NCBI GenBank assembly: GCA_964458335.1
Contig: CAYWIJ010000020.1
Span: 1 to 16,418 of the forward strand
DNA length: 16,418 nucleotides
Direction of reading: 5' to 3'
Source: Aalborg-AAW-1 sp964458335
Lineage (GTDB): Bacteria > Patescibacteriota > Gracilibacteria > Absconditabacterales > Absconditicoccaceae
In this document: piece by piece, positions 1-7,674 of the stretch
How the letters are laid out: each line of letters opens with the position of its first letter
Numbering within the stretch: position 1 is the stretch's first letter
Translations under genes and position numbers: made by a program
Notes under the pieces: model-generated
Told to the model about the DNA's origin: nothing
The model's input: only the letters and a program-made list of their open reading frames with translations
Database searches by the model: none

Positions 1-2
1 AT

Positions 3-116
3 ACTCATCACGTACAAGCATTGAAAGATCACGGTATTCTTACGAATGATAATCCCGCTCTTCAAGAACTCAGATGATGGGTCATGCTTATGCTTATGAG
101 AGCTGACACGAAATAA
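3..116 (+). CDS. C-terminal end of a surface protein with an SLH-like tail (partial)
   Basis: An open frame enters from the left edge and stops at TAA 114-116, giving 37 residues that end in RGWVMLMLMRADTK. One TGA (read as Gly) precedes the WVMLMLMRA block. The pattern 'ALKDHGIL..NPALQELRGWVMLMLMRA' resembles the second half of an S-layer homology motif, with a Gly-Ile turn, a Pro and then an amphipathic helix carrying Arg. That would fit a cell-surface protein anchored through its C-terminus. The upstream part is outside the window, so the family call is inference. It converges on the next gene, also a secreted protein with SLH-like segments, so the two may be functionally related. Confidence 0.55.
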
Positions 117-136
117 ATCATAATCTTCTTAACAAT

Positions 137-171
137 AAAAAACCACATCTCAGTCAGGATATGGTTTTTTT
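137..171. terminator. Bidirectional intrinsic terminator between convergent genes
   Basis: An A-run, a stem AAAAAACCA / TGGTTTTTT closed further by ATC/GAT, and a T-run give a rho-independent terminator readable on both strands. It serves the plus-strand gene ending at 116 and the minus-strand gene ending at 170. The minus-strand stop codon (170-172) lies in the T-run of the structure. Confidence 0.75.
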
Positions 172-3094
172 ATAATGTATATTCTGTACTTCGAGATTGT
201 AAGATATTACCAGTTGTTGCCCATAAGCTTGATCTAATAATGTCTCATGGAAGTAGATCAGCTGATTGACTGACATATTGACAGGGACACATGATACATT
301 GGGTGGTAATACTTGGTCAATTATCTCCATTGTCAGGAGAGGCACAAATATTGTCACTTCATAATTCTGGACATCCATCTTCATCTTGATATCCATTAAA
401 TGTTTCTTTGACTAAAGGACATTGATCTTTGATGTCAGGGATACCATCACCATCAGTATCAAGCAGTTCAGTATTGCTTCCAGATCAAATATTGCCTGAT
501 CCATATCCAGTAGTAGTTGTGGTTTCATCGAGGAAAGATATACTATTGTATCGATCAATACAAGCAGTTCAGATATTATTGGTATGTTGTTGATCAGGAT
601 TTGCTACTGTAGGACAGTTGTCTAAACTACATACTCCCATGAAGTGTTGATCAAAGAGATATTGGTTATATTTATACTTGTCTATGGTACTGGTGTCTTG
701 TCCATTATAATAAGCATTCAGATAGTCATCAGTATAATCGATAAATCCTATCATATTTGGTATCCCATCATCATCAATATCATCATCACAAATATCATCA
801 ATTCCATCACCATCCATATCTGATATCGGTGGGATATGATTGAGGAGCATCTCTAGACAAGAATATCTTTTTGTACCTGACACGATGACAGTACCTCCTC
901 GTGCAGTTGTGGAACAGATGCCAGTGGTTTCATAGAGTGTAGGATAATAGATACCTGGAATAGTATAGAGAAGCTGATCGAGAGTAGATACGGTTTGAAT
1001 ACCGTTGTTCAGTGTACTTTGAGTAATATCAGATGGAGTATATCCTTGTCTCGTGATAGTGAGTCATATCGGTTGTTGAGCTGTTGTTTTGAAGGTTTTA
1101 GGTGCGATGTTGAGAGATTTATCAGTGTATTCTAGAACTTGTTCTGGAGATTGTATATATACTGTTTTAATTTCCTTAATCGTTTCACCATTTTTGGTTT
1201 TGAGGGTAGATTGTATCGTATATGTTCCTTCTTTGGTGTAGATATGAGTATCATATGATGTTTGAATAGTATGTATGGTTCCATCTCCTCGATTGATTGT
1301 CCAAGAGGTTGTATCACTACTATTGGGATTACTAATGGTAATAGCATCTCCTATGGTAGCATGAGTTGTATTGATATCAATATTGTACAGTGACATAGAG
1401 TTATATTCTATGATGATTTCTTTACGTGCAACAGCTATAGTCTTTGTATCTTTTTTGATAATAGCATTGATCGTATATTTACCAGGAAAACGTATAAGAA
1501 ATGTCGTTCATTGTCAGTCAGACGTTGTTTGTTGTTGTTGAAGATTGATTCATTGGAGTTCCCAAATAATAGTATCTTCTCCATCAGTGATTGGTTGTGT
1601 CGTGATGATGATCGGTGTAGTATTTCTCGTACTAGAGATAGTGAAGGAAAGTGAGGAATTGGGTTGCTCCATAGTCACAATGACGGAACTTATAGCTTTT
1701 CTCCTCTCATCAAGAGTAGATTCTACTTCTAATGTATACATTCCTGGTTGATCTACGGGTACTACTACTTGTCTTCATACAAAAGTTTTATTATTGATAG
1801 TCCATTTCCATGTATCTTCACTATTGTTATAATCTACCATCACATTGGCTAGTATTCTTTTGTTACTTCCTGTTCATACGATACGTGTATTGATACCTAC
1901 TCATTCTATATTGATTGTATCACACACATCTCATATTCCATTATGATTGCTATCAGATTGGTTTGTGTTGATGATAAGGGGGCAGTTATCATTTTGCCCT
2001 CAAGTTCCCCAGTTGTTGATATTGATATTTCAAGAGTCATCGACGATACCAAGAGAATTTTTGATTCCATCACCATCGATATCATCATCACACACATCTC
2101 ATATCCCATCACCATCCATATCTTTTTGTAATGGATTGTAGGTATAGGGACAATTATCGAGATGGTTTGGAATACCATCACAGTCATAATCATTATTGAA
2201 ACTACATGATGTCTTTGGAAATGCTCTCGATAAGACTGCTATAGCAGTATTCCCATCAATAGGATTATGGATTGTATTGATAAAATTGATATCTTCTTCA
2301 AGTATGTTTTCTTTGTACAGAATATTCAGTTCAGCTATAGGCCAGTATCATTCTCCTATCCATCAATGAGATGTCATATTACAACCCTTAAGATCATACA
2401 TACAATATTTGAGATAAGTACGAAAATAGCGTGGTCAGACTGAACAAGTCGTAGATCCACATTCGAGAATCTTTTCATCAATAAATGCCTTATCTTCAGC
2501 ATGGAAGGTACTCGCGATATAGATGTTATTGCTATTTGCATTCAGCCAATCTTTGATATGTGTCCAGTTAGTAGAGTAATTATTTGCGATATAGTTGGAA
2601 AGTACATTAACTAATACTTGAGCAAATTCTCCTTTGGTCATACTTTTTGCTCCACAAAATTCTCAGGGACAAGTAGGGGAGATAATTTCTGGATATCCAC
2701 GCATATAATCTTTGTCAGCGACAGTAGCTACACAGTAGTAATAACTCTTATTATTGTATATTGCTCATCTATAATGTATCTCTCTAAAATCTCTCCCTGG
2801 TTGGACGACAAAATTATTCCAAAAGGATTCAGTATAGGTGGAGATGAGATCTTCTGATGGGATGATACAATCATGACATTCTACAGCATTCATAATTTTA
2901 GCGACATCATAACGAGAGATAGTTGATTGATTTTTGAGAGAGTCTAGATCTATACCAGCTAATTTTGTTTTCATCTCAAAATCACTGATCTCAACTACTT
3001 GTTGAGCCAAACTTGATAAACTACTTATACTGACACTTAGTCAGATAAGTGTCATAATTTTTATATATCGAAAAATTTGGGTGAATATCTTCAT
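170..3094 (-). CDS. Large secreted calcium-binding surface protein: SLH-like, TSP type-3 repeats, PKD/Ig-like domains
   Basis: The continuous code-25 frame encodes 974 residues and ends in TAA. Residues 1-30 are a signal peptide (basic start, hydrophobic core, cleavage likely at SLA-QQ). Residues about 55-160 carry SLH-like helices (STISRYDVAKIMNAVECHDC; MTKGEFAQVLVNVL). Thrombospondin type-3 loops occur at about 300-391 (DYDCDGIPN, DMDGDGIGDVCDDD, DIDGDGIKN), 757-840 (DMDGDGIDDICDDD, LDNCP) and 879-912 (DTDGDGIPD, KETFNGYQDEDGCPE, as in OmpA-type TSP3 tails). Between them are beta-rich Ig/PKD-like domains; the clearest PKD is about 567-665. The Asp/Asn-rich loops should bind calcium, and paired cysteines suggest disulfides, consistent with the DsbA-like gene just upstream. 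The role is likely envelope structure or host-cell contact (inference). The start at 3094 is the only ATG that gives a full signal peptide. Many glycines are TGA. Confidence 0.85.
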
Positions 3095-3101
3095 ACGAAA
3101 G

Positions 3102-3129
3102 AGTATACTATTCTGATTACTATTTGCAA
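3102..3129 (-). promoter_or_regulatory. Promoter of the TSP3 surface protein gene
   Basis: On the minus strand, TTGCAA (3124-3129) and TATACT (3102-3107) are separated by 16 bp, a good sigma-70-type pair. The -10 box ends only 7 bp before the ATG, so transcription should begin at or next to the start codon, giving a leaderless or nearly leaderless mRNA. Confidence 0.6.
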
Positions 3130-3141
3130 AAATATATCAAT

Positions 3142-3173
3142 AAAAAAATTCCCAATTAAGGGAATTCTTTATA
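3142..3173 (-). terminator. Intrinsic terminator after the DsbA-like gene
   Basis: Read on the minus strand, AAAGAATTCCC, a 6-nt loop and GGGAATTTTTTT form an approximately 11-bp stem (one G-T pair) running into a T-tract. It lies about 10 bp after the stop of the DsbA-like gene and just before the promoter of the next gene, so it separates the two transcription units. Confidence 0.8.
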
Positions 3174-3182
3174 TAATAGATA

Positions 3183-4049
3183 TTATTTAAGTTGAGTAAT
3201 AGCTGCTTGGAATGCAGATAATGGTTGAGCACCAGATACTACTACATATTTACCAGTTTTTTTGTTCAATAATACATTACCTGGAGTACCATTAATACCA
3301 AAGAGGTTTTGTCCTTCTTGTGTATCAGCAGATACTTGGCTAACAGATGTATTAGAGTTAAGACATTCAGTAAATTTAGATTCATTGATACCAATTTCTT
3401 TTGCAACAGCAGTAATATTAGTTACTGAAGGATCCTTAGATGAGAATACTTTATCAATATATTCAAAGAATTGTTTTTCTCCTCCTAGAGATAATACACA
3501 TAGATTTCCTTCAGCAGCTTTCTGTGCTAATGGATGGAAACTTAATGGGAATTGCTTAGTAGTAGAAGAGATATCTTCTGAAGCAAGGAGAGATGCAACA
3601 GTTCCATTAGCGAAATGTTGTTGACAGAAAGGACATTCAAAATCAGTATATTCAATCAGAACAATATCTGAATCTTTGTTTCCTTGAATTGGTTTTCCAT
3701 CTAATACACTTGCTATTTGTTCAGTGCTGAGTGTAGAAGAAGGGTTTGCTTGTGCAGTATTATTAGTAGGAGCAGTAGCATCACCAGCAGCACTACCCAT
3801 AGATTGAATAGCAGCATCGATACTTTGACCTTGTGTACTAGCAAAGCTTGGATCTGAGTAGAGTTGTTGTAATTTTTCCCAGTTTGCTTGACCTCCTACT
3901 TTGTAAGCTTCCATAGTATTAAGAGCTTTCAGAACAGTAGATTCTGTATTATTAAAGAAAAATCATGCTACTGAAAATGCAGCAGCAATTATAGAAAAAA
4001 TAACAGCAATAGTAAGTTTTTCATGATTATATTCATTTTTTCTGAACAT
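3183..4049 (-). CDS. Membrane-anchored DsbA-like thiol:disulfide oxidoreductase
   Basis: The protein has 288 residues. A short cytoplasmic N-terminus is followed by one membrane helix (about 11-32, including a TGA-encoded Gly in SVAGFFF), a membrane-proximal segment containing MEAYKVGGQANWEKLQ (46-61), a Thr/Asn/Ala-rich linker and a thioredoxin-fold domain from about residue 125. The active-site motif is C139-P-F-C142 in the context EYTDFECPFC, and the cis-proline loop is GTPG (Pro256). This is the BdbD/DsbA (Thioredoxin_4) pattern, which oxidises cysteines of exported proteins outside the membrane. Two further cysteines (184, 229) may form a structural disulfide. A start at residue 46 would remove the membrane anchor, so 4049 is preferred. 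It lies 40 bp after the 132-residue membrane protein, probably in one operon. Cysteine-rich clients such as the neighbouring TSP3 protein are plausible. Confidence 0.88.
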
Positions 4050-4089
4050 GATGTTGTAGTAGAATTACAGAGTAAAAGTGATAGTTAGA

Positions 4090-4488
4090 TTATTCACCAA
4101 CAGTTTCGTTTTGATCAATAGTATTGATAGTATCATCAACAGTTCCTTCATCAGTAGATGTAGTGGTAGTCATTTCATCTCCAGATTCTGTTGGTTCGTC
4201 CATTGTAATATTGTCATCTCCACTGAATGTATCATCAGCATATCCTCCATTAAGTTGTTGAAGCATGAGATCAAGACTTTGAGCATATTGTTCTTTGTAT
4301 TCATCACTCTTCATAATAGTTTGAAGTTTAGCGAAATTTTCTTTACCTCCTACTTTAAGAGTTTCCATTTTTGTGATTTGACGTCCTGCCCAAAGAGAAG
4401 CAGCAATAGCTCCAACGAGAAGTACAAGAGTTGCGATGTGGAAGCATTTATGAGCCTTTCCACAATTACTAGTTTGAGTTGTAGACAT
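4090..4488 (-). CDS. Small single-pass membrane protein sharing a motif with the DsbA-like protein
   Basis: It encodes 132 residues and ends in TAA. A short N-terminus with two cysteines (SNCGKAHKC) leads into one membrane helix (about 15-35). Next comes METLKVGGKENFAKLQ (41-56), very close to MEAYKVGGQANWEKLQ of the next gene and at the same distance from its membrane helix. The tail is acidic and Asp/Thr/Ser-rich, probably disordered and extracytoplasmic. I do not recognise a family. The shared anchor region and the operon position suggest that the two proteins come from a duplication, with the catalytic domain present in only one, and that they may interact or share a partner. Function unknown. 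Confidence 0.75.
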   Translation of the reverse strand: MSTTQTSNCGKAHKCFHIATLVLLVGAIAASLWAGRQITKMETLKVGGKENFAKLQTIMKSDEYKEQYAQSLDLMLQQLNGGYADDTFSGDDNITMDEPTESGDEMTTTTSTDEGTVDDTINTIDQNETVGE

Positions 4489-4493
4489 AATAG

Positions 4494-4520
4494 TTTATAC
4501 AATTAGTGCTAAAATGTTAA
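4494..4520 (-). promoter_or_regulatory. Possible promoter of the DsbA-like operon
   Basis: On the minus strand, TTAACA (4515-4520) and TATAAA (4494-4499) are spaced 15 bp apart, which is shorter than ideal. The -10 box is 5 bp from the ATG at 4488, so the transcript would again be leaderless. The AT-rich background makes chance matches likely. No other clear signal was seen in 4489-4594. Confidence 0.3.
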
Positions 4521-4594
4521 TAATATAACAGAGAAATGATAGTATTTTCTTGTGCAGTTGCAAGATTCAATATGATTTTTGCATTGACAAATTA

Positions 4595-7564
4595 TTATTT
4601 CGTGAATGTGTGTTCTAATGAAGATACAAGTGCATAATTATATCATAGCACAATACTATAAGGTAAGAAGAAAAGGTATGTCACCATACTATCAATAAAG
4701 ATATGAAGGAATCGACCTACACTCAGAAGTCATAGTAATCATATTCACATATATTGGATGATAGTAATCAGATACTGAGATTGATCATCTCTAGGTTTGT
4801 ATTTTCTAAAAGTACTATGCAGAAAGAATATTCCTCCAAAAATACTCATAAACATTGCTAATCATAACCATCACTGATTGATTAGTGTCTGTAGATAGAT
4901 GTTTTCTAACATAGCATGATCATTTTTCTTATTCTCCTGATAATCAGTTGTATAATGTCTAGCTGGTCCTACATTTCCAGGTCCATATCAGAATAGTGGA
5001 AGAGATTCTTTTATTATTTCATTTATTGTGCTACCTGATACGGCACGTTCATTGTTTGAGTCATTTTTCCAGATATTAATAGTAAGAAACACAAGAATAC
5101 TACTTATCCCAATAATAAGAAGATAAGGCCATTTTTTTTTGAAAAGAATGCGACTTGACTCAGTGAATGTCTGTTGTCAGAGTATAAATGTTTCATATCA
5201 GAGAAGAAGGATGATTTGGAAAGTTATTCAAACAATAGTAGATCTTGAAAGAGTAAACATACTGATAAGAAGATATATGATAGTACTAATAGTAAGAACT
5301 TTTTTTGAATATCTATCTTTTATATAGAAATAGAGTACACTGGTCATAAGAATAAGGAAAAATCATAATGTATTTGGTCAGACGAATAATCAGCTTAATC
5401 TTTCAATTCCGCCAGCTCCAGTAATATAATAGATGGGTGGTTTTGTATAAGGTATAAAGTCACTAGGATTACTATATCCAAGATACTGGACAAATACTTC
5501 AGGTACTATATTTTTCCCTATTTGCCACAGTGCACCGATGATAATGAGGATAAGAGATAATCATAAAAATCGTCTCATATATTTGTATATAGCTTCTTGT
5601 TTATTGTTTTGAAAAAAGAAATATCCTAATCGTAAACCTCAGCCAATGATAATAAATTGAAAAATATCATATTTTACACCAGCAATCATACTAAAGAGAT
5701 TTCAATCATGGGTGAGAATGTAATATATATTTATAACTACAATAATGAGAATGGGAAGTATGATGAATCGGTACTTTTTTATAAAGGTAAGTATAGAGCT
5801 TCTTCCTTGTATGAGAGTAATTCCTATACTAAGGGCAAATATAATATCTCTTATACTACTCATAAGAACGGTATTGTCGATAATTTTTATTCAAAAAGTA
5901 AGATAAGTCTGTATAATAAAAAATATACTAATCAGGATAGTTCGAATATAAGGGAGATATTTTACCAAATGAGTAAGTTGGTGAATTGGCGATTTGGTTG
6001 TTCATTGTTTGGTATGAGATATGAGGAGATTGGAGTATTGCGTACTGCGTATTACGGATTTGTAGAGATGGATTGTTGATCCGTCCTTTGAGTTATTGTT
6101 GTTGAATTGTTGAGTTATTGAGGAATCTGTGTGTGTTGTATGTAATTGTTTATAGAGTAATTTCTTTTCTTTTTTAGTGAGCTTTTTTTCTTCTAGTTTT
6201 TCGTATTTGGTATACTGATGATAGTACCCATAGATGAGGCCAGACATAAGCATAAATGGATATATACTACTAGAATCTACGAATGGATGAAGTACCATTC
6301 CTGCTGCTGATAATGCAATAATAGAGATTCCTATACCGATATAAGCGAGAGTTTCTTTGTTGATATCTTTTTTGATTTTTGATATCCATAAGATAAATCG
6401 TTCTTTCATCGGACTTACAAGAATAGTGATATAAGAGAGTATCCAACTTATTACTCCTATAAGGCCATATTCTAACCAGATCTGCATATATTGATTCTCT
6501 GGATTGAAAACTTTTTCTATACCACCAATATGATTTGATCCAGGTCATACAGAAGCAGCTCCTAATCATCGTAACCAGTTTTCTTTAACAAGATTAAGTC
6601 ATTGAAAGAAATATTCAATATGTCCTTTATCTGACCAAGTCCTTAAAAATAATTCACTTGTTCATCATCATACGATATAGAGACCTATCGCAATGCATGT
6701 AATGAATCCTAGAGTAATAATATATTTGGTGTATTTTCTATAGATAATAAGAAGCAGAAAAACTGAAGAGATGAGAAAAATTCCTCGAGCTGCTCTAGAA
6801 TATGTAGAGAGTACAATACCAATGTAGAGTAACCACCGTCCCCATACGTCAGAAAATTTCCTTTTGTAGAGTTGGAAAGCATAGAAAAAAGGTCGCAATG
6901 CAACAAGATAAAATCCGAGACTAAGTGGTCAACCAAAAGGTCACTGATTACGTACATATCCCGTATAAAATTCTGTTAGCCAGAGTGATGGGGGGGGAGT
7001 ATCAGCAGTCCATTCAATACTCATACCGGGTTGAGAAAATCAGATCCAATCGAGAATGTTTGGTATAGTATGAAGGATGCCATATCGAAATAAGGAAAAT
7101 ATAAGTACTCGTTTTATGGTCGTGAGGATGGTTGAAAAGAGTGATTGTAATTGTTCTTTAGTGAGTAAATAACTTGCTCATGCTCCTACGATAAAAATAA
7201 TAAGAGGTATATGATTAAATTTTGCTGAAGCAATAAAGGTGGTAATTCATTGATGATGGATACCTAATGATGTGATGAGACTGATGCCAAGTGAAAGAAG
7301 AATACTGATAATGATTATCATAAAGGACGTATTGTTAAGAAGTTGTATCCTATATTCTTTGTATTTCAAAAAAAATCGTAATAATATTCCTCCTATTCCA
7401 GCAATAATAAGTTCTTTCCATACCCAAATAAAAGAAAAAAAAGAAGGAATTTTCAGACCGTAGGTAAGGATCGTATGTGCCAAAAATTGTCGCACCATCC
7501 CCATAAAGAAAATTTTGAGAACAGTGGTTATTTTGGATTGGAGATTGTCAGTTATAAAGTTCAT
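4595..7564 (-). CDS. Tandem two-module O-antigen ligase/polymerase-like (Wzy/WaaL superfamily) membrane protein
   Basis: One code-25 frame runs from ATG 7564 to TAA 4595 with no TAA or TAG inside, giving 989 residues. Module 1 (about 1-450) is multi-spanning with GPFGGPLSLGFYL, LSTYSRAARG, GLGAASVGPGSNH and FNPENQYMQIWLEYGLIG (353-370). A hydrophilic linker follows (about 450-525; Lys/Glu-rich, then Gln/Asn-rich). Module 2 (about 530-989) repeats the same landmarks: GLFVGPNTLGFFL, FTLSRSTIVG, GYGPGNVGPA and MLENIYLQTLINQGWLG (885-901). The H/N-x-x-Y-x-Q-x-x-x-x-x-G block before a late membrane helix is the Wzy_C/WaaL signature. Such proteins polymerise or transfer lipid-linked glycans outside the membrane. 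No ATG lies in the linker, so a fused protein is the simplest reading; two genes with a non-ATG internal start cannot be excluded. An 8-base C run lies in module 1. Confidence 0.8.
6990..6997. repeat. Homopolymer tract of eight G inside the polymerase gene
   Basis: Eight consecutive G (C on the coding strand) encode part of a Pro-Pro-Pro stretch (DTPPPSLW) in module 1. It stands out in a low-GC genome. Slippage by one base would shift the frame and remove about 800 residues. Confidence 0.9.
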
Positions 7565-7587
7565 AAAGTTTATAAAGTTTATAAAGA
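7552..7587. repeat. Four tandem 9-bp repeats spanning the polymerase start codon
   Basis: The units are TTATAAAGT, TCATAAAGT, TTATAAAGT and TTATAAAGA. The ATG of the polymerase gene exists only because the second unit has C for T. Upstream, the repeats would read Asn-Phe-Ile in frame but contain no further start codon. The gap 7588-7674 up to uvrA shows no clear terminator or promoter. Confidence 0.8.
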
Positions 7588-7674
7588 TGTTAGGTATGAG
7601 TTGTTAGTTGCTAGAAAGATAATGGCATAGTATCATAGCTAGAGAACATAATTTTTTTAATTTTCAATTCTTTA

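Noticed and set aside
154..396. Minus-strand 80-codon ORF starting MDIKMKMDVQ
   Set aside because: It is in a different frame from the TSP3 protein. The real frame through this stretch gives DTDGDGIPD and DEDGCPE and ends at TAA 170-172.
4078..4506. Plus-strand 142-codon Ser/Ile-rich ORF
   Set aside because: It is a complete shadow of the 132-residue minus-strand membrane protein, which shares a specific motif with its neighbour.
5657..6079. Plus-strand 140-codon ORF, Tyr/Asn/Lys-rich
   Set aside because: It lies opposite the second module of the polymerase, whose minus-strand translation has clear membrane helices and family motifs. The plus-strand product has no motif and its composition is what antisense of AT-rich membrane codons gives.
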